A stretch of 13,691 bases of DNA from CAYJEQ01 sp964369235 (GCA_964369235.1 CAYJEQ010000073.1:1-13691); one strand, 5' to 3'; shown: positions 5,955 to 13,640, counted from the stretch's first letter. Notes: generated from the sequence alone by a model not told the origin. A program made the numbers and translations.

Positions 5955-7025
5955 ATGAAAAAAGAGATATTTCTATCAAGGATAGAACAGCTTAGAGAAA
6001 TTTATACAAATAAGAAATCCACAGGAATAATAATAACAAAATATCACAACCTATGTTGGCTAGGAATTAATCGCCCCAATGTACTATCTATTTCCGAAGA
6101 TGTAGTGGTAAATATTATTATAACTGATGATAATATTTATCTGGTAACTAATAATATTGAGATAGATCGTTTAATAACAGAGGAAATAAATAAAGATATA
6201 GCTGATTTATTTACTCCATTAGTATTTAGTTGGTATGGTACCCGAGATACTCTCCCTCAGGAAGATAGATTTATTACTGATATTATGGCAGAAGATGAGA
6301 TAAAGCCCCTAAGAATGATAATGAGTCCTTACGAGATGGAGCAGTTAGATATGTTGGGAATGGATTTAGAGGACATTGTACTAAATACCCTACCTTTAAT
6401 TAAATCTGATAAAACTGAACGAGAAATTAGCAGTGAAATCATAAAAATGTGTCAGGAAAAAGCTATTGATCCTGGGCTAGCTTTATCAGCCTCCCACAGT
6501 CGAAGCCAAATCTATCGCCATCCTATCACTACCAATGCCCTTATTGGTGATGGCTCCATGATAGCCCTTACCTGTAGACGCAACGGACTTTATAGCTGTA
6601 TATCTAGAATAATTTTGCTAAATGAGCCTACTGAAGAGATACTTCATAAAAGAGATACTGTGTTAGCTGTAGACTGTACTGCTATGGAATTATCTATAGC
6701 AGGAAACAATGTTAGCCATGTACTCCAAGGTATAAAATCTGCCTATGATAATACAAGCTATAAATCCCAATGGGAATATCATCATCAAGGTGGCATTACA
6801 GGATACCGTTCCAGAGAAGAAAAGCTAACTTTTAATTCTGATATAGTTATAGGTGATGGTATGGTATTTGCCTATAATCCAACTGTTCCCGGATATAAAA
6901 CTGAGGATACATTTTACATAAAAGATGGTAAAAAGATTATTACCACCTGTAGCGAAAAACTGCCTACTATTAACTTCACTCACAATGGCACTGTTTATAA
7001 AAAACCTGATTTTATTGTGTTGTAG
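5955..7025 (+). CDS. M24-fold protein of the HHQGG type, without canonical metal ligands
   Basis: The 356-residue product has an N-terminal creatinase-like region and a C-terminal pita-bread domain from about 145. By eye, the M24 segment GDGSMIALTCRRNGLYSCISR aligns with the usual Asp-containing strand pair, but the two Asp positions read Ala204 and Cys215. A characteristic YHHQGGITGY segment lies at 275-284, and VFAYNPTVPGYKTEDT replaces the usual EPG motif, with Asn308 and Glu317. I recall a group of bacterial M24-like proteins with HHQGG and NPS/T..G.K.EDT motifs; its function is, to my knowledge, undescribed. I prefer ATG 5955 because the in-frame ATG at 5943 is only one base past AGAAAGG. 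It is transcribed with the TRAP genes and ends 12 bp before the next gene. Confidence 0.8.
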   Translation: MKKEIFLSRIEQLREIYTNKKSTGIIITKYHNLCWLGINRPNVLSISEDVVVNIIITDDNIYLVTNNIEIDRLITEEINKDIADLFTPLVFSWYGTRDTLPQEDRFITDIMAEDEIKPLRMIMSPYEMEQLDMLGMDLEDIVLNTLPLIKSDKTEREISSEIIKMCQEKAIDPGLALSASHSRSQIYRHPITTNALIGDGSMIALTCRRNGLYSCISRIILLNEPTEEILHKRDTVLAVDCTAMELSIAGNNVSHVLQGIKSAYDNTSYKSQWEYHHQGGITGYRSREEKLTFNSDIVIGDGMVFAYNPTVPGYKTEDTFYIKDGKKIITTCSEKLPTINFTHNGTVYKKPDFIVL

Positions 7026-7037
7026 TGGGAGGTAATT

Positions 7038-8153
7038 ATGTATTATAGCAAAGGATTAACAGGACTGCCTCTAGAATGCTTTTACAGTCGAGTAGAAGCT
7101 ATTAGAAAAGAAATTGCCTTAGAAAAATTAGATGGTTATCTTATTCTTAATGATGAGTTTCGTTCCTCTCACAGTTTATCGATTACCGATTATACCCCTC
7201 TTATGTGTGTAGAATTTTCACCTCAAATCCTTTTTATAACTGCTAGTTCAGTAAGTGTGTTTTTAGGTAGTATTAATATGGATAGGGCAAAAGAGCAAAG
7301 CTGGGTGGAGGATATTCGTCATCTGGATACTATAGAAGATTTTTTCAAAGACTATTATGGCAAAAGAATAGGTATCTGTGGCTTGGACAGCTTAATAGGT
7401 CTTTATCGAAAAATTATAGATAAACTTGGTGAAAATATTAATTTCTTACCTAAGGATTATATACTAGATAATCTTTTAATGTATAAATCCACAGAAGAAA
7501 TAGATAGAATCCTAATAGCTAATAAAACAGCAGATAAAACTATTGAATACATGATAAAAAACACTGAAAACGGCAGTTCAACTGAAGCTGATATAGCTGC
7601 CGAAGGGGAATACTTCATTGCCAAGGAAGGGATGTCTCTAGGCTATGATACTATTGTTGCTGTAGGAGAAAACACTACCGACCGTACCCATCGTCCAAAA
7701 AGGGTCATAGTAAATAATAATGAGCCAATAATACTAAACATCGTGCCTCGCTACAAAGGCTATTGCGCCTTTACCACAACAACCTATCCTAACGGTAATG
7801 CCGAAGCAGAAAATATCTGTCACAAAGCCAAGGAAGTAATAAGGCATATGGTTACAAATCTTAATATAGGTGATAGTAGCCAAAAAATTTATCAGTTATA
7901 TATAGATAAAAGTAAAGAGCTAGGATTGTTAGAAAATTTTCTTGTTGGTGGCAATAGGCATAATTTTATCGGTCATAGCACCGGGCTAAATGTAGTACAA
8001 AAACCACTACTGGAAAAACACACAAATATCATCTTAGAAAAAGGTATGGTACTATCCTTAAAGTATTTTCTTACAGGATTTGAGTTTGGTGACATTAGAT
8101 TTGAGTTTAGTATTTATATAGGAGATGAAATAATACTGCTAAATAATTTATAA
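7038..8153 (+). CDS. M24-family pseudoenzyme-like paralog of the first operon gene
   Basis: This 371-residue protein aligns by eye with the product of 1729-2874 over its full length. Shared segments include GLTGLP/GYTGLP at the N-terminus, SPQ.(L/I)(F/Y)I, W(V/I)EDIR, TIEDFF and GHS(T/I)GL. Both M24 metal-binding Asp positions are lost (Asn234 and Phe245, still 11 apart). His313 (GHSTG) and Glu356 (IRFEFS) remain, and Lys342 (LSLKYF) stands at the fourth ligand, as in its paralog. A two-metal centre is therefore unlikely. M24 enzymes are often dimers with active sites near the interface, so this may be a partner or regulatory subunit of its paralog, or a metal-free hydrolase. The start is secure: GGGAGG lies just upstream and the previous stop is 12 bp away. 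Confidence 0.85.
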   Translation: MYYSKGLTGLPLECFYSRVEAIRKEIALEKLDGYLILNDEFRSSHSLSITDYTPLMCVEFSPQILFITASSVSVFLGSINMDRAKEQSWVEDIRHLDTIEDFFKDYYGKRIGICGLDSLIGLYRKIIDKLGENINFLPKDYILDNLLMYKSTEEIDRILIANKTADKTIEYMIKNTENGSSTEADIAAEGEYFIAKEGMSLGYDTIVAVGENTTDRTHRPKRVIVNNNEPIILNIVPRYKGYCAFTTTTYPNGNAEAENICHKAKEVIRHMVTNLNIGDSSQKIYQLYIDKSKELGLLENFLVGGNRHNFIGHSTGLNVVQKPLLEKHTNIILEKGMVLSLKYFLTGFEFGDIRFEFSIYIGDEIILLNNL

Positions 8154-8525
8154 TACGGTGCTATTTCTCCAATTATTGATATAAAAATTAGCTTAGGGCA
8201 TTACACACCCTCAATCTATACACCACCCAGCGCACATTCACAGCAGAGAATGGCAAAAGCTACACAGTGCCACAGCCTATAGCCTACCTACAATGTCAGC
8301 GATGGCATCACTATACTACCGACAGTATACAGAGCTTAGGTAAGCTGTGATACATATAATCACTCAGATGCTTTGGTAATAGAGCGATTATCATACACCG
8401 AGATAAATGCTTCTAACTCTTTAATATTCATAGATAATATCATCTACACTTTATTAAAATTAATCTATGCAATATATTAAACCAAATAAGTTAGAATCAT
8501 CAATGATACAAAATAATTAATCATC
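8154..8525. other. Gene-free stretch with possible decayed coding DNA
   Basis: No intact gene is present. On the plus strand, 8192-8346 is open for about 50 codons without a start and includes a protein-like run (YTTQRTFTAENGKSYTVPQP). Another frame from 8284 gives further readable segments broken by stops. Base composition between about 8200 and 8350 is richer in G and C than the flanks. A short palindrome, AGCTTA-GG-TAAGCT, lies at 8333-8346. This could be a frameshifted remnant of a lost gene, but I do not recognise the family. The rest, 8350-8525, is AT-rich with nothing visible. Confidence 0.35.
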
Positions 8526-8578
8526 AAAAAACAGAGGTAAGGCTTATGAAATCTCATCTGCCTTACCCCTGTTTTTTT
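8526..8578. terminator. Bidirectional terminator between the convergent operons
   Basis: An 18-bp stem with a single A/C mismatch (8526-8543 with 8560-8577) has GGTAAGGC/GCCTTACC at its core and a 16-nt loop. The left arm begins with six As and the right arm ends with seven Ts, so both strands get a T-run after the stem. It serves the rightward M24-TRAP operon and the leftward hydratase, whose stop codon is at 8586. Confidence 0.9.
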
Positions 8579-8585
8579 ATTATGA

Positions 8586-10877
8586 TTAGTTAGCTCTATT
8601 TTTATTAAAATTAATTAAACTACCTGCTTTGATAATTTCTTTTTCCTCACTGGACATGCCTGTCATATACAGTGTGATTTCTTTAATTTCATCACCAATA
8701 ACATAACCCTTAATGTTTTCCATATCCCCATCAAATGCAGATTTAATATTAGGGATGTAGATGTAATCATCTACATTAAAATCAGGCAGTTCCTTCATCT
8801 GTAAAGGTAGCATACCCCAGTTTATAACATTGGAACGGTATCTTTTAGTTGCGTATTCTTGGCAGATATTTGCAAGGCCTCCAATAACTCTCTGACAGCT
8901 TGCTGCCTGTTCACGAGCAGAGCCATCTCCAGGCTTTACTGCATATACCACACTGCCTATCTCAACTTCATTTTGTGTTACAGCTTCACTACCAGCAATA
9001 GTATTAATTTTACTAAATACTTGGGTTAATTCTTCATTGGTATATTTTACATCGGTTTTATCTCTGGATTTTTCCATTTCATTTACAAGCTTTGCTCTGC
9101 CTACATATTCTGGATCTCTCCTAGAAAGAGTAAACTCAGCTAGTCCTAGTGGATTAGATCTATAGGAAGCTGTTTCCCCAGAAGGAATTAGCTCATCTGT
9201 AGTAGTTACTGGGTCCATGATTTTTGATGCTACCTTTAGTAGAATATTTTCTGTTAAATTAGTCATCTCTGGCCAGTCTTTAATATTTGGTCCATAGGTT
9301 AACTCTGCGTCTTTTTCGCCTTTTTCAAATGCCTCAAAAACTCTTGAATCATATGCTGATTTATCAAAGAAATACTGAGGAATATTAACCACATCTACTA
9401 CATCGGTTGCAGCAGTTAATATACCACCATTTGCAGCTGTTGCTGCGATGCTTCTAGCATCCATTAGTGCAACTGCTGACATTTGATTTGCAGTAGGCTT
9501 AGAGCCTTCTCTATTAGGGAAGTTTCTAGTTGTGTGACGAAGACTTAATCCGTTGTGGGCTGGGGTATCACCAGCACCAAAACATGGGCCACAGAATGCT
9601 GTTTTCATTATAACGCCACTTTGCATTAACTGAGCAACTACACCTTTTTTCATTAAATCAATATAAACAGGTTGTGACGAAGGGTAGATGGACATGGAAA
9701 ACTCATCATTACCACAGCTTTTTCCATTTAATATTGATGCTGCCTCGATAACATTATTATAGTTACCACCAGCACATCCAGCAATAATACCTTGGGTAGC
9801 TTTTAGCTTGCCATTAACAATCTTATCGGTCAATTTAAAGTTAATATTAGGATTGCCAGAAATCTCTATAGCATCTTTTTCCACCTTGCTTAAAATATCA
9901 TAAGGATTATTATTAACTTCTTCTATGGTGTATACATTAGATGGGTGAAATGGCAGTGCAATCATAGGTTTGATTTTATCTAAATCCACATAAACAACAC
10001 CATCATAATATGCCACCCCTTGAGGGTTAAGCTCTGTATACCTATCCCCTCTACCATGGGCTGTTAAGAATTCTTTTGTATCCTCATCAGTTCTCCAGAT
10101 AGAAGTTAAACAGGTTGTTTCTGTTGTCATAACATCAACACCATTTCTAAAATCAGTAGACATAGAAGAAACTCCAGGGCCTACAAACTCCATTACTTTA
10201 TTTTTAACATAACCGTTTTTAAATACTGCACCTATAATAGCTAAAGATATATCCTGTGGGCCAATACCAGGCTTTACTTTTCCGTCTAGGTAGATGGCTA
10301 TAACATCTGGGTAATCTATATCATAGGTATCACTTAGTAATTGTTTTACTAGCTCTCCCCCACCTTCGCCAATTGCCATTGTTCCTAGTGCACCATATCG
10401 TGTATGACTATCAGAACCTAAAATCATATCACCACAGCCAGCCATCATCTCTCTCATATACTGATGGATAACTGCAACATGTGGAGGCACAAAAATACCA
10501 CCGTATTTTTTAGCAGCAGATAGCCCAAACATATGGTCATCACTGTTGATAGTTCCACCAACAGCACATAGGGAGTTATGGCAGTTTGTTAGTACATATG
10601 GCAGTGGAAATTCTGACATTCCAGAGGCTTTAGCTGTCTGAATTATCCCTACAAAGGTCAAATCATGGCTGGTCATGGAATCAAACTTTATCTTTAGCTT
10701 ATCCATATTCCCGCTGGTATTGTGTTTTTCTAAAATAGAGTAGGACATTGTGCCCTTCTTTGCTGTTTCTTTATTTACATCACTTTGTGAAAGGTTATTT
10801 ACCTCTTGGAGATTATTCTCTTCAATTAATGTTGTGCCATTTACTAGGTATGCACCACCATTATATAGTTTTATCAT
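8586..10877 (-). CDS. ybhJ: Aconitase-family hydratase, YbhJ type
   Basis: A 763-residue cytoplasmic iron-sulfur enzyme of the aconitase superfamily. Three cysteines for a [4Fe-4S] cluster are in place: Cys368 (IIAGCAGGN) and Cys429/Cys432 (AFCGPCFG). Other landmarks are LTNCHNSLCAVGGT near 96-109, GSDSHTRYGALGTM near 154-167, RNFPNREGSKP near 451-461 and the swivel-domain motif GSAREQAAS near the C-terminus. The pattern matches E. coli YbhJ, a putative hydratase, rather than TCA-cycle aconitase or isopropylmalate dehydratase. It should add or remove water on a di- or tricarboxylate; the substrate is unknown. It lies 38 bp after the YbhH-type isomerase gene, on the same transcript. I start at ATG 10877; the in-frame ATG at 10889 lies inside the Shine-Dalgarno site AAAGGATGG. 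Confidence 0.93.
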   Translation of the reverse strand: MIKLYNGGAYLVNGTTLIEENNLQEVNNLSQSDVNKETAKKGTMSYSILEKHNTSGNMDKLKIKFDSMTSHDLTFVGIIQTAKASGMSEFPLPYVLTNCHNSLCAVGGTINSDDHMFGLSAAKKYGGIFVPPHVAVIHQYMREMMAGCGDMILGSDSHTRYGALGTMAIGEGGGELVKQLLSDTYDIDYPDVIAIYLDGKVKPGIGPQDISLAIIGAVFKNGYVKNKVMEFVGPGVSSMSTDFRNGVDVMTTETTCLTSIWRTDEDTKEFLTAHGRGDRYTELNPQGVAYYDGVVYVDLDKIKPMIALPFHPSNVYTIEEVNNNPYDILSKVEKDAIEISGNPNINFKLTDKIVNGKLKATQGIIAGCAGGNYNNVIEAASILNGKSCGNDEFSMSIYPSSQPVYIDLMKKGVVAQLMQSGVIMKTAFCGPCFGAGDTPAHNGLSLRHTTRNFPNREGSKPTANQMSAVALMDARSIAATAANGGILTAATDVVDVVNIPQYFFDKSAYDSRVFEAFEKGEKDAELTYGPNIKDWPEMTNLTENILLKVASKIMDPVTTTDELIPSGETASYRSNPLGLAEFTLSRRDPEYVGRAKLVNEMEKSRDKTDVKYTNEELTQVFSKINTIAGSEAVTQNEVEIGSVVYAVKPGDGSAREQAASCQRVIGGLANICQEYATKRYRSNVINWGMLPLQMKELPDFNVDDYIYIPNIKSAFDGDMENIKGYVIGDEIKEITLYMTGMSSEEKEIIKAGSLINFNKNRAN

Positions 10878-10915
10878 AATATTAACCATCCTTTTCTCAT
10901 ATAAGGCTTATAAAA

Positions 10916-12040
10916 TTAATAGAAGGCTTTTCCGTCCATTAAAAGTCTAGCTGTTCTAAAGCCAAAGGTTTCTCTAATGATTGTTTCATTATCTTCCACT
11001 GTAAAGTCAACACCAGCTTCTAAAACACCTCCTGGGTGACCTATCTTTACAAAGCTAGGATCAAAATCCCCCATAACCTCATTAACTATACTGCCCTTTA
11101 TTACAGCTGCTGCCACTGTGCACATAGCTCCTGTCATAGCATAGGAAGGGTGGGTTTTCTGCATTGACATCATTTTGGAAAGTAAATCAATATCTTCCTT
11201 GCCTATATTTTTACCTGAGGAAGTTGTATATGCCTTAGCTTTGGTTACTATAGTCATTTTTGGTATTGTTGGTGATTTAGTTGAGGATTCTGTATAGTCA
11301 TCGATAAATCCTAGTTTTACTGCTGCTTCCCCTCTAATTTTTTCAATTAGATCTAATAGCTCAGGATTTGAATCTATATGTTCTGGTAGTTCTTCACCAC
11401 TTAATCCAATGCTCTCAGCAGTTATAAAAACCAGTGGATTAGCTGCGTCCACTATGGAAGCTCTAATCTCTCCTAATCCAGAAATATTTAGTACATCAAC
11501 AGCATTTCCTGTAGGTAGTAGCTTGCCTGTTACCGAGCCTTTAGGATCTACAAATCTTAACTTTACTGGAGATCCACAGCCAGGAACACCTGCAATTTCA
11601 AAATCACCGTGGTATTTTACCCTGCCATCTTCTATCTCTACTTCTGAAATAATCACTTTATCTGTATTGGTATTATAAATTCTCACAGCTGTTATTGTGT
11701 CAGTAACGGTAACTAGCCCCTTCTCTATAGCGAAAGGCCCTACTGCTGAGGAGATATTCCCACAATTACCTTTGTAGCTAACTATAGCCTTATCCACACT
11801 AACCTGTGCAAATGTATAATCCACATCGGCGTCTTCTCTATTGGATTTTGTAATAATCGCCACCTTACTGGTAACTGAGGTTGCACCACCTAAACCATCG
11901 ATTTGTTTTCGGTCAGGGCTACCCATAACTTTTAAAAGCATATTATCTATTTCTTCTTGTGTATTTGGAAGATTTTCCTTTAAAAAAAACAAACCTTTGC
12001 TGGTACCGCCTCTTAGAATGCTACAATAAATTTCATTCAT
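10916..12040 (-). CDS. ybhH: PrpF-family isomerase, YbhH type
   Basis: The 374-residue protein has the two-domain diaminopimelate-epimerase-like fold of the PrpF family. Members shift double bonds or tautomerise unsaturated carboxylates: PrpF (methylaconitate), 3-methylitaconate isomerase and 4-oxalomesaconate tautomerase. Visible landmarks are the N-terminal RGGTSKG (10-16), DGLGG then TSKVAII with Lys59, and GNCGN with Cys93. Lys59 and Cys93 match the acid/base pair described for this family. The C-terminal half has YAMTGAMCTVAAA and GHPGGVLE. E. coli YbhH is the nearest named relative I recognise. The ATG at 12040 follows AAAGGAT at good spacing. It is the promoter-proximal gene of a two-gene operon with the hydratase, consistent with isomerisation followed by hydration of an unsaturated acid. 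Confidence 0.93.
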   Translation of the reverse strand: MNEIYCSILRGGTSKGLFFLKENLPNTQEEIDNMLLKVMGSPDRKQIDGLGGATSVTSKVAIITKSNREDADVDYTFAQVSVDKAIVSYKGNCGNISSAVGPFAIEKGLVTVTDTITAVRIYNTNTDKVIISEVEIEDGRVKYHGDFEIAGVPGCGSPVKLRFVDPKGSVTGKLLPTGNAVDVLNISGLGEIRASIVDAANPLVFITAESIGLSGEELPEHIDSNPELLDLIEKIRGEAAVKLGFIDDYTESSTKSPTIPKMTIVTKAKAYTTSSGKNIGKEDIDLLSKMMSMQKTHPSYAMTGAMCTVAAAVIKGSIVNEVMGDFDPSFVKIGHPGGVLEAGVDFTVEDNETIIRETFGFRTARLLMDGKAFY

Positions 12041-12073
12041 AATTATTAATCCTTTTTATATTTACTTTATTTT

Positions 12074-12102
12074 AATATATCACTTAGTGCAAATATTCTC
12101 AA
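12074..12102 (-). promoter_or_regulatory. Promoter of the isomerase-hydratase operon
   Basis: On the minus strand, -35 TTGAGA (12102-12097) and -10 TATATT (12079-12074) are separated by 17 bp. Transcription would start near 12067, about 27 nt before the ybhH-type start codon at 12040. Confidence 0.75.
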
Positions 12103-12124
12103 ATCATATTAAATTATATATTAC

Positions 12125-12139
12125 ATAACTTAAAGTTAT
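12125..12139 (-). promoter_or_regulatory. LysR-type regulator binding site (T-N11-A palindrome) at about -65
   Basis: ATAACTT-A-AAGTTAT is a perfect 15-bp palindrome containing the LysR-type T-N11-A pattern (T12126, A12138). Its centre at 12132 lies about 65 bp upstream of the predicted start near 12067, the classical position of the LysR recognition site. The LysR-type gene lies just beyond, at 12435-13349. Confidence 0.65.
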
Positions 12140-12391
12140 AGTTTTTCTCCTTAGTTGCTTCATTATAAGGTTTTGGATTAACTATGGTATGGTTTTCTTT
12201 TAATTGTGAAAAAGCCTATGAATATTAGTAGAAAAAAACATCAAAAGATTATTCACTATGCCAATATATACAAAAACTAATTTATGTCTCTTAGCCTATG
12301 ATAACGAAGCTAGAAGTGAATATGCTACCTGTTTAGACTGGTTCAGATTAAGGTGTGTGGGTTGTTTATCACTGGAGATTTCTCTACATAA
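12140..12391. other. Gene-free stretch between the LysR gene and the isomerase operon
   Basis: With the promoter and operator it makes up the 394-bp gap 12041-12434. A 76-codon frame on the plus strand (12258-12488) has no ribosome binding site, runs through the LysR terminator into antisense of the LysR gene, and is not supported. I see no other structure here. Confidence 0.6.
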
Positions 12392-12423
12392 TAAAACACC
12401 TGATTTTCACATCAGGTGTTTTA
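12392..12423 (-). terminator. Terminator of the LysR-type gene
   Basis: A perfect 12-bp stem (TAAAACACCTGA at 12392-12403 with TCAGGTGTTTTA at 12412-12423) has an 8-nt loop and sits 11 bp past the LysR stop codon. On the minus strand the stem ends in GTTTTATTATG, a short T-run. It separates the LysR transcript from the operon it probably controls. Confidence 0.8.
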
Positions 12424-12434
12424 TAGAAATATAT

Positions 12435-13349
12435 TTATATATTTATTGCCTTCTCAACTATCTTAATAAACTCTTTAGCATATCGTGATAGATAAGCCCC
12501 TTTTCTATAAGCTACAACAAAATCCATTTTTACAGGGGGATTTCCCACAGAAAAAACTTCTGGCCGTGGCAAAATTCTCAGATGCTCTGGATGGGTATCT
12601 GATAACATACCAACTCCAAAACCACTGGAAATCATATTAAGTGTTGCCCATATGTTTTTAATTACAATAGGATTATTAGGGGTAAAGCCTGAGTTTTTAA
12701 AAACTTCCTCACAAGCCATTCTACTTCTTTGCTCAGGTAGTTGCAGTATAAACTGCTGATCTTTAAGAAGATTAATATCTATCCATCTATATTTACAGCC
12801 TGACTTCCAGACTGCTTTACTTGATATCTCTGGATTAGCCTTTGTTACTAGCACAAGTTCCTCCTGCTTTAATACCTCGTAACAGATATCTTTGTTAATT
12901 ACAGGTCGATTAAAAAAAGCAAGCTCTACTTGACCTTTAATCAGCAGATCTTCTAGCACCCCTGAGTGTTCTTCCTTTATATCGATTACCACATTGGGGA
13001 ATATCTCCTTAAAAGCTGGCAAAGTATTATGAATTAGATATGTTGCCCTCATAGTCGGAAAAGCTATCTTTAACTTACCTATATCCTTATTTAGAATATC
13101 ATGGATTTCAGTGTTTAGTTCCTGATTAAGATTATATATTCTTTCACAGTAGTCAATATATTTTTTCCCAGCGAAGGTTGGTCTATATTCCTTTTCTACT
13201 CTTTCAAATATTTTTATGCCCATTCTATTTTCTGTTTCTTTTAAAAATTTAGATAGGGCTGGTTGGGATATATATAATTTTTCAGCAGCTTTAGTAAGGC
13301 TACCTTCTCTTTGAATGCATAAGATGTATTCCACTTCTTTAATTTCCAT
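12435..13349 (-). CDS. LysR-type transcriptional regulator
   Basis: This 304-residue protein has the standard LysR-type length and domain order. A winged helix-turn-helix at about 1-60 contains GSLTKAAEKLYISQPALSKFLKE, followed by a linker helix and a periplasmic-binding-like effector domain from about 90 to 300. Such regulators act as tetramers, usually activating a neighbouring operon when a pathway metabolite binds. I start at ATG 13349, after AAGGATGGTG; a longer reading from 13379 would place the ribosome binding site inside the gene. It is upstream of, and in the same direction as, the isomerase-hydratase operon, whose promoter carries a T-N11-A palindrome. In E. coli the LysR gene ybhD neighbours ybhH and ybhJ, so this is likely the functional counterpart. 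Confidence 0.94.
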   Translation of the reverse strand: MEIKEVEYILCIQREGSLTKAAEKLYISQPALSKFLKETENRMGIKIFERVEKEYRPTFAGKKYIDYCERIYNLNQELNTEIHDILNKDIGKLKIAFPTMRATYLIHNTLPAFKEIFPNVVIDIKEEHSGVLEDLLIKGQVELAFFNRPVINKDICYEVLKQEELVLVTKANPEISSKAVWKSGCKYRWIDINLLKDQQFILQLPEQRSRMACEEVFKNSGFTPNNPIVIKNIWATLNMISSGFGVGMLSDTHPEHLRILPRPEVFSVGNPPVKMDFVVAYRKGAYLSRYAKEFIKIVEKAINI

Positions 13350-13384
13350 AAAAACACCATCCTTATGATTAAAATTCATTGTAA

Positions 13385-13421
13385 TATAAATGCGTCAACT
13401 GCTATGTTGTCACCAAGTGAC
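13385..13421 (-). promoter_or_regulatory. Possible promoter and operator region of the LysR-type gene
   Basis: GTGACA (minus strand, 13413-13408), 17 bp and TTTATA (13390-13385) is the best -35/-10 pair found; TATATT at 13388-13383 with a 19-bp spacer is an alternative. The -35 overlaps an inverted repeat GTCAC-CAA-GTGAC at 13409-13421, a possible autoregulatory site. Neither element is close to consensus. Confidence 0.3.
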
Positions 13422-13502
13422 TATAAAAGCGTGGAGATTATTTATATTATGCCCATAGGGTAAAAATAGTGAAAAATGAAAAGTGAAGAATGAAAAGTTA
13501 TA

Positions 13503-13550
13503 GTATTTTGCTAAGGCAAAATATATTTATAAATGTGGCATAGCCACTCC
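13503..13550 (+). repeat. First copy of a 48-bp double-hairpin repeat
   Basis: The unit contains the hairpin ATTTTGC-TAAG-GCAAAAT and then GTGGC-ATA-GCCAC. Its first 27 bases are identical to 13593-13619, giving a 90-bp period. Confidence 0.8.
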
Positions 13551-13592
13551 ATATAATAGGTAAAAGGTAATAAGTAATAGTTAATAAGTAAG

Positions 13593-13640
13593 GTATTTTG
13601 CTAAGGCAAAATATATTTAATAATGTGGCGTAGCCACACC
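13593..13640 (+). repeat. Second copy of the 48-bp double-hairpin repeat
   Basis: It is identical to the first copy over 27 bases, then nearly so. The second hairpin here reads TGTGGC-GTA-GCCACA: a substitution relative to the first copy (ACTCC to ACACC) extends the stem by one base pair. It is followed by AACACT, the same tail as the hairpin at 307-345. Confidence 0.8.

Noticed and set aside
1729..8153. Ectoine or creatine catabolism as the specific pathway
   Set aside because: M24-fold hydrolases and TRAP importers occur in ectoine loci, but no deacetylase, aminotransferase or other ectoine gene is present, and the M24 proteins are not clearly ectoine hydrolase or creatinase. Only the analogy is kept.
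8586..10877. Identification as TCA-cycle aconitase or isopropylmalate dehydratase
   Set aside because: The motifs CHNSLCAVGGT and GSDSHTRYGALGTM and the neighbouring PrpF-type gene fit the YbhJ-type hydratases better, and no leucine or TCA genes are nearby.
10750..10950. 66-codon plus-strand frame opposite the hydratase start
   Set aside because: It is a shadow of the hydratase and isomerase genes, with no ribosome binding site.
12258..12488. 76-codon open frame on the plus strand between the LysR and isomerase genes
   Set aside because: It has no ribosome binding site, crosses the LysR terminator, ends antisense to the LysR gene, and resembles no family I know.
13368..13398. TTGACG at 13398-13393 as the -35 box of the LysR promoter
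   Set aside because: Any paired -10 (TTTAAT with a 19-bp spacer) would put the transcription start inside the ribosome binding site.
13503..13640. CRISPR-like array from the two 48-bp repeats
   Set aside because: There are only two copies, the repeat is itself two hairpins, the 42-bp spacer is of the same low-complexity family as the flanks, and no cas gene is nearby.
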